Under the pieces are notes generated by a model, which saw nothing but the letters and a program-made list of their open reading frames with translations, was not told the origin of the DNA and searched no databases. Positions 23,492-33,220 of a DNA stretch of 64,000 nucleotides are shown in pieces. The DNA is from Oryza sativa Japonica Group (Eukaryota > Streptophyta > Magnoliopsida > Poales > Poaceae). Each line of letters opens with the position of its first letter. Positions within the stretch are counted from its first letter, which is position 1. The DNA lies in NCBI RefSeq assembly GCF_034140825.1, contig NC_089043.1, positions 26,735,501 to 26,799,500 on the forward strand. Reading direction: 5' to 3'. A program made the translations under genes and the position numbers.

Positions 23492-24175
23492 CGATTTTTT
23501 AATTTTTCTTGTGTGAGTTTGGATCGATATAGAAAGCTTATGTTGTCCTCGATGTACAAGGTCTCCCTAGTTTTTTTTTCTCTCCATGTATGATACGCAC
23601 GTAGTATTTCATAGCTAAATGTAGTAATATCTTATTTTATTGTTCTTCATCTGAATGTGTATTTTTCTGTTTGATTTCATCCAAGTAAATATCAAGATAC
23701 CTTTTGTATTGTACTAACTATGGTTTCGGGCTACCAAACGACAGCTGCTTCGTTCGTTGATGTTCGCAACTAATCTTTTGCGTACGCAAAACGAAACGAC
23801 TCATTAGCATATTTTTAATTAAATATTAGTTCATTTTTAATATGATTGTTTAAAACAAGTTTTGTGTAATTTACTTTATTTAGTAGTTTAAAAAGCTTGT
23901 ACACGAAAAGTTGTCGACAGTTCAGCGATGATGGTTCCAGCGCCCAGCGGCAACTTGTGCGGCGGCGCTGTCATCTGCAGAAACAGATTTCCGGGGACAC
24001 AATGCCGCCAGCGATGATCTGTAGAAACGGTCAACCATCCAGTCCAATCCACACCTACCTGATCGATCGGTCAACGCGGATACAACAACGCAGCATATGC
24101 ATGTGCGGCTTTGGATTTGTCAAGCAAAGCGCCCCACGTCGTCAGTGCCGCCAGTTTGGACTAAATTTTGCCTTA
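23492..24175. other. 3' flank of WAK-d, duplicated with that of WAK-a
   Basis: 23492-23735 matches 3928-4190, and 23910-24112 (GTCGACAGTTCAG.., AGAAACAGATTTCCGGGGAC) matches 4483-4675. A dispersed repeat (about 23745-23885, CTCATTAGCATATTTTTAAT) takes the place of the MITE present in the WAK-a flank. No gene. Confidence 0.6.
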
Positions 24176-24358
24176 CTAAATTTTGGTATTACTTAATTTT
24201 GTTATAGTTACTAAAATTTTGGCAACTTGTCACAATTTTGTTAGGATTTCTTATATAGTCACTAAAATTTAGCAGCAAACTAAATGTAGCCACTTTTTTT
24301 AGCAACATTACCAAAATTTGGTAAGATTGAAAATGACATCAAAGTGAACATGCCCTTA
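24176..24358 (-). repeat. Tourist-like MITE, inverted relative of 1090-1255
   Basis: Repeated ACTAAATTTTGG / CCAAAATTTGGTAAGATTG words with the end ATGACATCAAAGTGAACATGCCC. Non-coding, AT-rich. Confidence 0.55.
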
Positions 24359-24361
24359 GTT

Positions 24362-24600
24362 CCAAACCAATTTTTTTTGGCACTGTCACATCCAATATTT
24401 GACACATGCGTGAAGTATTAAATATAGAAAAAAACAATTATACAGTTCGTCAGACGAATCTTTTAAGTTTAATTGTGCCATGATTTAACAATATGATGCT
24501 ACAGTAAATATTTACTAATAACGGATTAATTATACTTAATAAATTTGTCTCACAGTTTTTGGTGGAATATATAATTTATTTTATTATTAGACTATATAAA
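24362..24600. repeat. Common rice dispersed repeat/MITE
   Basis: Words such as TTTGACACATGCGTGAAGTATTAAAT, AGACGAATCTTTTAAG and AACGGATTAATTATACTTAA are those of a very abundant rice MITE; ends not determined. Confidence 0.45.
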
Positions 24601-24754
24601 TATGTGTCCATATCTAATGTAATATACAGTATATGGGTAAATTTTTTTGCCATAGGCACGCCAAATTGCCCATACCTCAGTGTATGTGTACTACTTATAT
24701 CGACGCTCTGTCTGGCCATATATTAGGAATATAAACACAGACTATGTTCCAGCG

Positions 24755-27636
24755 ATGATGACCATCATTCAACCACCGGCTATGGCGATGGCGATGGCGA
24801 TGGCGCTGCTGCTGCTGCTGCTTCTGCAGCTGTGGTCGGTGGAAGCGCAGGTCGCAGCGCCGCCGCCGGCGAGCTGCCCGGACAGGTGCGGCGACGTGAG
24901 CGTGCCGTACCCGTTCGGCATCCGCGACGGCTGCCACCTCCCGGGCTTCCGCCTCACCTGCGACGCCACCCACACCCCGCCGCGCCTGATGCTCGGCAAC
25001 GGCACCCTCCAGGTCGTCGACATCTCCCTGGCCAACTCCACCGTGCGCGCCCTCGACCTCGCCGGCGCCGTCAACTTCACCTACGACGTGTCGAAGCTCG
25101 CCCCCAGCGGCAGCGGCACGTGGTCCAGCCTCGGCACCGTCGCCGGCGCCGGCCCGTACGTCGTCTCCGAGCAGCGCAACCGGCTCGTCGTCACGGGCTG
25201 CAACGTCCAGGCCACGCTCGCCGGGGAGAACACCAACATCATCGGCGGCTGCTCCTCCTTCTGCCCGGTCAGCGAGATGTTCACCAGCGTGGCGGCGACC
25301 GTCCCCGTCGTCCCCGGCGCCGGCGCCGACAACGCCACCGATGGCGGCTTCATCTGCTCCGGCACCAGCTGCTGCGAGACGCCCATCGCCATCGGCCGCC
25401 CCTCCTACCTCGTGCAGTTCCTCAGCCTTGACCAGAACCAGGAGCTCACCGGCAAGCTCCCCGTCGCCGTGCGCATCGCCGAGCGTGGGTGGTTCGAGGG
25501 CGTCGCCGGCGAGCTGCTCAACACCAGCTCCGACTCCGCCGCCGCCCTCCGGACGCCGGTCCCGGTGGTGCTGGAGTGGGTGGTGTCGCCGACGCTGGAG
25601 GCGGTGCTGCAGGGCGTCACCGGGCAGTTCGCCGACGACCGCAACTGGTCGTGCCCCGCGGACGCGGCGAGGAGCGCATGCCGGAGCAGCAACAGCTTCT
25701 GCAGCAACGTCACCGGCAACTACCGCCGCGGCTACGTGTGCAGGTGCCGGCGAGGCTACGGCGGGAACCCCTACGTCGCCGGCGGATGCCAAGACATCGA
25801 CGAGTGCAAGCTCGCCGGGAGGTGCTACGGCGAGTGCACCAACACGCCGGGAGATTACCAGTGCCGGTGCCCGCGCGGCGCTCGTGGCGACCCGCGCATT
25901 CCAAACGGCTGCGTCAAAACTAATCTAGGTAACTACACCTACATTTTTCTGCTTTGACATAGTCCAATTTATGCACAGATTTTTCAAAGAATGGAAAACT
26001 AATCTAGGTACTAATAACTGAAATATCCTGCTTTACATTGTCAGTCAAATTTATGCAGAGAGCTCTGCAATGTAGTTCTGTTTTATACAGCAGTCTTTCT
26101 TTAACTGTTCTTCCAAGTACTTGCATCGACTACTCTGTTTTCATAGACTGATCTTGCTTTTCTTATTAACCAAATGGCTGATAAATTATTTTACTTGATA
26201 GTGCTAGCTCTGCAATGAAACTCTGTTTAGTACATCAGTCTTTCTTTAACAGTTCAGTCAAGTACTAGCACCAACTGCTCTGTTTCATAAACACAAGCAT
26301 ACTACTCTGTTTTTTCATAGACTAATCTTTCCATAACGTTGTTTTTCTTATTAACCAACTCCCATATTCTAGTTCATAGGTGAAATATCTACCAACTCTG
26401 ATGGAGATTTTTGCCTTCTCTTGTGTGCTACCAGGTTTAAGTGTTGGTATTGGAGTTGGCAGTGGAGCTGGGCTTTTGGTAATGGGACTGGGCGCTGCCT
26501 TTTTAAAACGTAAGGTTAAGAAACAGAGAGCAAGAATGCTGAGGCAGAAGTTCTTCAAGCAGAACCGAGGTCATTTGTTGCAACAACTAGTGTCTCAGAA
26601 GGCTGACATTGCTGAAAGGATGATCATCCCCTTGTCAGAACTGGAGAAGGCCACAAACAATTTTGATAAATCACGTGAGCTTGGAGGAGGGGGGCACGGC
26701 ACCGTGTACAAAGGGATTTTATCGGATCTTCATGTTGTCGCGATCAAGAAATCTAAGGAGGCAGTTCAAAGAGAGATTGACGAGTTCATAAATGAGGTAG
26801 CCATTCTCTCGCAAATCAACCATCGTAATGTGGTCAAACTTTTTGGATGTTGTCTTGAGACAGAAGTGCCATTGCTGGTTTATGAATTCATATCAAATGG
26901 TACCCTTTACCACCATCTTCATGTTGAAGGACCAATGTCATTGCCATGGGAAGATAGGCTCAGAATTGCAACCGAAACCGCTAGAGCACTTGCCTACCTT
27001 CACTCAGCTGTGTCGTTCCCTATAATCCACAGGGATATCAAATCCCATAACATCCTATTAGATGGTTCACTAACAACAAAAGTGTCCAATTTTGGAGCTT
27101 CAAGGTGCATTCCAGCTGAACAAACTGGGATAACAACCGTTGTTCAAGGAACACTAGGATATCTGGACCCCATGTACTACTACACAGGGCGTCTCACTGA
27201 GAAAAGCGATGTTTTCAGCTTCGGCGTCGTTCTAATAGAGTTGCTTACTAGGAAGAAACCATACTCATACAGATCGCCTGATGATGAAAGTCTTGTAACA
27301 CATTTCACTGCCCTACTCACACAAGGCAACTTGGGCGACATACTTGATCCTCAGGTCAAGGAAGAGGGAGGCGAAGAAGTTAAAGAGATAGCTGTGTTAG
27401 CTGTGGCATGTGCCAAGCTGAAAGTAGAGGAGCGGCCTACTATGAGGTAGGTGGAGATGACACTCGAAAGTGTTCGATTGTCATCACAGCAGCAAGAGCA
27501 TGGTGTGGGTGCAAAGAAATCCAGGGAGAATCATGTCTCCTGGAGCTACCCGGTAAGTGAGGGTACAAGTACACAATCAACTAGACAATATAGCCTTGAA
27601 GAAGAGTATTTGTTGTCATCAAGGTTTCCCAGATAA
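24755..27636 (+). pseudogene. WAK-e: chimeric WAK with DFG-to-NFG kinase change and late nonsense codon
   Basis: Exons 24755-25928 and 26435-27636. Exon 1: signal peptide with a MAMAMAMA-LLLLLLL core, GUB_WAK_bind (CPDRCGDVSVPYPFGIRDGC), cysteine-rich region and EGF_CA (DIDECKLAGRCYGEC), a two-exon layout like WAK-a and WAK-d. The kinase exon instead resembles WAK-b and WAK-c ([37 protein letters not shown]). The Mg-binding aspartate of DFG is Asn (KVSNFGAS, codon AAT 27088-27090). At 27448-27450 the CAG of RPTMRQVEM is TAG, ending the product at about 729 residues; the same frame runs on to 27636 with the tail LLSSRFPR. HRD and lysine motifs remain. The product could still reach the membrane as a pseudokinase receptor. 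The start could also be the next Met. Confidence 0.85.
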
Positions 27637-28054
27637 TGGATTTTTTTTTCTGGAGTGGTTTTGGATCAATAGAAAGAGTTGTCACAATGTACAAGGCATA
27701 TGATATGCATGATTTTCATAGCTAAATGTGCACTGTTTTATTGTTCTTCTTATGAATATGTATCTTCCTACTGGTTTCTTCCAAGTACATGTCAAATTAC
27801 CCTCTGTATTCAACTGATACTGTGAAGTAAGAGCATATAAAATTCAGGTAGCTTTCTCATTTGTAGTTTAACTTTTTCCTAAAAAGATATGCCACATGTA
27901 CAAGCAAACATACAAATATTCATAGGGTGGAGTAGCAGATAACAGTAGTTCTTTTTCCAAAATTATGCAAGATGGCATCTGATCTCGTCCCATGTATTCC
28001 TTTTTTTTCTAAACTGGGAAGTAAATGATTTCTACAAGCTAAACGTATAAGAAT
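27637..28054. other. Intergenic between WAK-e and the DUF1618 gene (tail-to-tail)
   Basis: The first ~160 bp resemble the 3' flanks of the other WAKs (TTTTGGATCAATAG.., TGTACAAGGCATATG). A short downstream exon of the minus-strand DUF1618 gene could lie here, since its reading frame reaches a CCAG|GTAATT donor at 28078-28071; I could not identify the acceptor. Confidence 0.4.
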
Positions 28055-28057
28055 GCG

Positions 28058-29488
28058 CTATACAATAGAATTACCTGGAGTGTTTCTGAGATAATGGGAG
28101 ATCCTACTTTGTGTACATGTGAAATTCATGTCCAACACTCTTTCAGCACCAAAACAGGCCGCTCCTTGCAGTGTTTTGCTCCTCATATTAACAGCAAGCA
28201 CGTACGATTTGTCATCTCTGAGGCCAACCTTGGCCAGGAAGTACACAACATCATCATCCTGCAAGCTGATTGTAGGATTGCCTGTGTGGAGACTCTGCAA
28301 GTTCAGTTGAGCTGTTCTAGCCTCCTCATCACCAAGCAGCTCAGGCAGTGATCCGGAGATATCAGAAACATGGAGCTCACAGTCCTTGCGCCAATCTCCC
28401 TCCCAAGAATCCTCCAGTGTAATCTTCCTGCTCCATGTTGCAGCAACCCAACCATCTGAAATGTAGCTTTGGATCTCAACGTACTTGATGTAACCGTGGA
28501 CAACGGCAATGTCCCGAAATTCTCGGGCATCGCCGATGAGCTCCTTGTCAGCCTTGAGCGGCGGCGGCAAGGGGATGAAGTGGGGCTCAGGGTCGTCGAG
28601 GAGCACGTCGCAGAGCAGGATTCCCCGCCGCAGGTCGACCCAGGCCATGAAGCCGCCACCGAGCGTGATGACCTTGTATGTGTCATGGAAGAAGAAGGTC
28701 AATCCTGGAGATGGCTCCATTGTCCCGAGATGGAGCGCCTTTGTGCTCCAGCTACCGTTCTTGGAGTGGAAACGGTGGAGATCGTACATCTTACGGCTGC
28801 TGTCGAACATGAGTGCGGCGATGATGTAGTGCTCATGGCCGCCGCCGTCGCAGTGGGTGATGCCAACCTGACAGTCAAAAGAATAGCAGTCGCCAGGATG
28901 CGGTAGCAGGTCGAGGGAGGGATGACGACCGCCATTGTTGTTGGTGGTGGATGAATCGGCTCGGTAGACGAAGAAGTCATGCAATTCATGGAAGTAGCTT
29001 GCGTGCCGGCGACCGATGGCGACGCGGAGGAGGACGAGTTACTCGTGCGTGGCGATGATGAGGGGCTCGACGGCGAAGCACTCGGGCTTCATGGAGGGGC
29101 AGTGGACGCAGAAGTGGGAGACGCGCGGCGGCGGGGCGGGGAAGAAGGTGACGCGGATCTCGCGGCGGCGGCGGTCGCGGGTGGTGAAGAAGGTGTTGGC
29201 GGTGGTGGCATTGGCGTGGTCGGCGACGTAGGCCGTGCGGTCGAGGAGCACCCAGCTGCAGCAGCCGGGATCGGCCGGTGGCGGAGGGTGGGACGGCGGA
29301 CACAGCGAGACCTTGAAGAGGTAGAGGTCGTTCTCCTCCGGGTCATCCAGGAAATCCATATTCGGAAAAGGGACGTCGTAGCCGTACACGCCGCCGCTCT
29401 TCGGCACCTCCACCCTCTCGTCATCCTCCTCTTCCTCCTTGTCCCAGTAATCGTCGTCGTCGTCGAAGAGGACCATATTGACGTCCAT
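28058..29488 (-). pseudogene. DUF1618-domain protein gene with an internal in-frame stop
   Basis: Reading from the ATG at 29488: an acidic N-terminus (FDDDDDYWDKEEEEDDE), then the DUF1618 pattern CCSWVLLDRTAYVAD.., PRVSHFCVHCP.., PLIIATHE. At 29041-29039 the frame has TAA, after which it continues without shift: LVLLRVAIGRRHASYFHE, HDFFVYRA, LDLLPHPG.., MAWVDLRRGILLCDVL, ..RSYISDGWVAATWSR-like text to the stop before 28058. LVLLRVAIG is a conserved part of the family, so the stop is a lesion rather than a domain end. The shortened product would be 149 residues. Function of DUF1618 proteins in grasses is unknown. The gene may have had a further small 3' exon. It lies tail-to-tail with WAK-e. 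Confidence 0.8.
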
Positions 29489-29689
29489 GGACGGACCTAG
29501 CTAACTCCTGGAGGATTTATGGCGCGGACATGTATAATGTATAGTAGAGCAGATTGAATCGAATAGGATTTTCAATTGGATGGGCCTCTCAGACTCTTGT
29601 GTGGATTTGAATCGGATGTGGAGTAGCGGTCGGTACCGGTGAGGACAAAGGGGAACCGCAACGCCGCGGCCCCCGATCCCTACTCTCGT

Positions 29690-29880
29690 TTCTTTTATTG
29701 GCCCACGTTTTTTAAACTGCTTTAAAAAAGTTTCTATACGAAAGTTGTTTAAAAAAATATTAATCTATTTTTTTAAAAAAATAGTAAATACGAGTACTTA
29801 ATTAATCATGTGTTAATGGATCGCTCTATTTTTCGTGTTCATTGTTTAGGTTGGGAACTTGTTCCTGCGAACACCCCTAT
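29690..29880 (-). repeat. Dispersed AT-rich repeat
   Basis: On the minus strand GATCCATTAACACATGATTAATTAAGTA..AATAGATTAAT.. matches 53275-53355 in the F-box intron and, more weakly, 23790-23880. Family not named. Confidence 0.5.
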
Positions 29881-29981
29881 GCCTCTATGTGAGTAGTAAT
29901 TGTTTCGGTGTGTTGGGGTCGGGCTAGGCTGGCCTTAAAAATGAACAAGTCGGGAGAAGCTACAAATCTAACGATCTAGAT

Positions 29982-31704
29982 ATTTCATTTTTCTATTTTT
30001 TTATACATGACATCATTAACCTTTTAACATGCGTTTGACTATTCGTCTTTTTCAATTTTTATGCAAATATAAAAAAATTAAGTCATACTTAACGAACATT
30101 TGACGATAAATCAAGTCACAATAAAATAAATGATAATTACATATTTTTTTTTAATAAGACGAATGATCAAGCATATCTTAAATAGTCAATGGCGTCATAT
30201 CTACTTCTACTACTACTTAAAAAATAAGAGGTGCTTCCATCGTCCGTCAAAAAAACCGGGAGAAAAAAAACCGGAACGAATCCGATTCATCAACGCGGTA
30301 AAAGAAAAATCGGGAAAAAAAAAGAATATGTCCGATTCCACAAAAATAGGAAACAAACTCCCATCTGTTATACCAAGTCCTATTCGGTTAGCATCACCAG
30401 GAGAACCGACACCATTCACAGAGAGAGAGAGAAAGAGACGACGCCGCCACCTCTCCCGCCCCCGTCGGACCGCAGCCGCCTCCATGCCGCCGAATCTGGC
30501 GGAGGCGAGGTCCGGCCCGCCGCCCCTCCCACCCCCGCCGGGCTGCAGCTGCCTCCACACCGCCGGATCTGGCGGAGGCGAGGCCCGACCGGCGTTCCAT
30601 GACGTCCGCCACCACCACCACTGCCGCACCTCCCCACCATGCACAGAGAGAGAGAGAAAGAGACGACGCCGCCGCCTCTCCTGCCCTCGCCGGACCACAG
30701 CCGCTTCCATGCCGCCAGATCTGGCGGAGGCGAGGTCCGGCCCGCCGCCCCTCCCGCTCCCGCCGGGCCGCAGCCGCCTCCACGCCGCCGTTGTTCGGGG
30801 AGAGGGCACCGCGCCGTTGGTTGTGGCCTTGTGGGGGAGGGCGCCGCCGCCGCCGCTCGCGGGAAGAGGGGCGCCGTTGCCGCCGCTCGGGGGCGCGGAG
30901 GGGAGGGCGGCGATGTGAGATGGGAGGGAGGGAAATGGGCTAGGGTTTCGGCGGCTGAGGAGAAGGAGGGGTTTTGTTTCCCCGATATCGACGCTCGGCC
31001 GTCCGATCAAAACCCTAAAGATCGGACGATCGGTGTCGTCCAGGCCGAAATCAGCCCAAGAGGGATCGAGAGTGAGGCCACTTTTCTGGCCCAAGCCCAG
31101 GTTGTGGCCTGGGGAGGGGAAGTGCACTTGCGCGTGCACAAAAGGCCGTGGACCGACCGGCAAGGGCCGGAAATAAGTCTATTTTAGGTCCCTCAGGCCC
31201 AAAAAAAAGAATAAGTTCATTTTTAGTGCTCATTTTTTCAGAAGCATTACAATTATAAGCTATTGAATGTGTTTATTTCGAAGCAAACCTAAAAGGAAGT
31301 ATTTTCTTTCTTTTTCCAAGTAAATAATTGTTAAATGACGTTTGTATTAATAAAATTAACAATTAAGCTCTGAAAAATTCAAATATAATTTCAAAGAGCG
31401 TAACTAATCATGGAGAATTTAAAAAAAATTAAATTTAACCATGTCATTTTATTTCTCACACTTGCTTTACTTGTAAATTTATTTAATTATACACATACCT
31501 ACTTAAAAATACCAAATATTTCAGCGAATTTGTATTTTAATTAATTGCATATTTTTCTAATCTGTACGCTTCACATTGTAACACACAGGCACTTTTGCTA
31601 GACCAAACAACACTTTTGGTCAATATACACACTCCGTAATCACCCGGTGCAACGCACGGGCACTTTTGCTAGTATAGTAAAAAAAATGAAGGGAGTGTAT
31701 GGTG
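29982..31704. mobile_element. Stowaway-like MITE interrupted by a Helitron
   Basis: Left part 29982-30199 starts ATTTCATTTTTCTATTTTTT and holds GCGTTTGACTATTCGTC and AAGACGAATGATCAAGC. It reaches ATGGCGTCATA, and the terminal segment TAGTAAAAAAAATGAAGGGAG (31674-31694) resumes after the Helitron. The arms pair with one another as imperfect terminal inverted repeats (TGACATCATTAACC / AGTCAATGGCGTCA). Non-coding. Confidence 0.65.
30200..31672 (+). mobile_element. Non-autonomous Helitron (1.47 kb)
   Basis: Starts TCTACTTCTACTACTACTTA and ends with the hairpin CCCGGTGCAACGCACGGG followed by CACTTTTG-CTAG; it sits between A (30199) and T (31673). These are the defining Helitron features, and the end matches abundant rice Helitrons. 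No Rep/helicase. The GC-rich middle (30410-30960) contains two copies of a unit of about 230 bp (each with a GAGAGAGAGAAAGAGACGAC start and TCTGGCGGAGGCGAGG words) and could be a captured promoter or gene edge (AGGGTTTCGGCGG at 30943). The long low-complexity reading frames in it are not convincing genes. The 3' part, 31200-31620, is AT-rich. Confidence 0.85.
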
Positions 31705-31719
31705 AAACAAAAAAAAGTC

Positions 31720-32740
31720 AAGCCGCTTAAACATATAAAAAATTTGTGAAATATAGTGAAACACGAAATAAATTTGAAAATATACCGTTGAATTGTTTTT
31801 TCATAAATATTCGGGATGTAAATTTGTTGGCAGAAATATACCGTTGTCTCGCACAACCGTTGCGCGAGAATGACGTCGGCGTGACGACGCGGGCGGTCTC
31901 GCGCAAAAAACAAGGAATGAGCGAGAGCGAACGGCTTGCCTGATGAGCTACCACTATAGATGGCCATATGGCCCGCGGCCCGGCCCAAGCACGGCACGGC
32001 CCTACTGGGGTTGTGCTCGTGCCGGCCCGGCCCTGTAGGATCGGCCCGACAGCCTAGTCGTGCTTGGGTTGCTCCCTCGGCGCAGTGGGTCGGCCCGGCC
32101 CAACACGATCGAAAAAACAGTTGAGGGACGCTAAATAGACTTAATTAACCATATAAGGCAAGGCACAGAGACGAGAGCAATACAAAATAGACTTATTTTC
32201 CAGCCATGTAGACACATCCACAGAGTTTAGGGAGGAAAAATAGACTTATTCTATAGATAAGCACGATAGGCCGTCGTGCCTTCGGGCCGATCCGACATGA
32301 CCCGAGTCTTGGCCGTGTCTGGGCCGTAGGTGCAGCCTGTGGGCTGGCACGGTATGGCTCGACGTATAGGTCGAGCCGTGCCGGCCCGACTGACCTCGGC
32401 CCAGGCCCGGCACGTGCCGAGCGGTCCATTTGGCCATCTATAGCTGCCGCTTAATTAGTGACAAATTACTCAATTAACGATTAATTAATAATAGTTAGTG
32501 ATAAATTATCCTAATCACTAATCAGGATCATTAAACATTTTGAACCGGCCCAGCCGTTCGGTCTTGCTAGCTGGTAGCACGCTATTTCGTCGAGCGAGGC
32601 CGCGCGAGACCGCACGCGTCTTTATTTTCACGCAATGTTTATGCGAGACCGATAATATATTTTTGCCAAAAGAAATACATCCCAAACATTTTAGAGAAAA
32701 AATAAATCAAATATATATTTTCAAATTTAATTAGTGAAAA
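31720..32740. mobile_element. Foldback element with long inverted arms, split by a hAT MITE
   Basis: The left arm (about 31755-31946: AATAAATTTGAAAATAT.., GGGATGTAAATTTGTTGGCA, GCGGTCTCGCGC, GAACGGC) pairs with the right arm (about 32535-32735) over roughly 190 bp with many mismatches. The centre was about 90 bp plus the hAT element. No protein is encoded. Outer ends are vague, marked by repeated GAAACA words. Confidence 0.65.
31947..32450. mobile_element. hAT-type MITE (488 bp) with 8-bp target duplication
   Basis: Spans 31955-32442 with inverted ends TATAGATGGCCA / TGGCCATCTATA. Flanked by GCTACCAC (31947-31954) and GCTGCCGC (32443-32450), an 8-bp duplication with two differences. The subterminal parts are rich in GGCCCG / CGGGCC words. 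No transposase. Confidence 0.85.
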
Positions 32741-33220
32741 CATATGTTGAAACATATTACTGTCAAGTATGAAACATTGAGTTAGTATTATCTGAAACAT
32801 ATGTTTTTCTTTCATCGGAATATAATCATGTGATATCTTATTGTAAAAATTAAATTATAATGAATTCGATGGTGTGATGGAATCGTTCATTGTAATTAGT
32901 TTAGGAGAAAAAATATTTTAAAGATCAATGAATATATGCATGCATGTATAGAGTAGGGAGAGAGCCAATAGAATGACAGGAGAGAGAGAGTAGGGGTGTT
33001 AGGCTATGATGTTTTTCTTGTCATCAGTGAAACATTGACTTATACGTGGTGAAAAAAAATCAGTTGTAAATATATTACCAGTTGCAGGGTTTTTTTTTAT
33101 CTTTATTACCAAGTTGCAGTTGATGCAACGGACTATGGAGAGAAACACACGGGAAAGAAAGAAAAAAGGGAGGTAAAAAAAAAGAGAAAGATCTGGGCCG
33201 GTTTGGGGGGTTAGGCCTGT
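32741..33220. other. AT-rich spacer
   Basis: Contains repeated GTGAAACATTGA-type words (32772, 33027) and two near-copies of a TTACCAxGTTGCAG motif at 33078 and 33106. No gene recognised. Confidence 0.4.

Noticed and set aside
28995-29041. A 45-bp intron (GTAACT..GCAAG) to explain the DUF1618 stop
   Set aside because: Too short for a plant intron and would remove the conserved LVLLRVAIG motif.
30130-31187. Frames of 180-316 codons on both strands of the Helitron
   Set aside because: Driven by Pro/Arg/Gly-rich repeats of the duplicated cargo; no Rep or helicase and no known domain.
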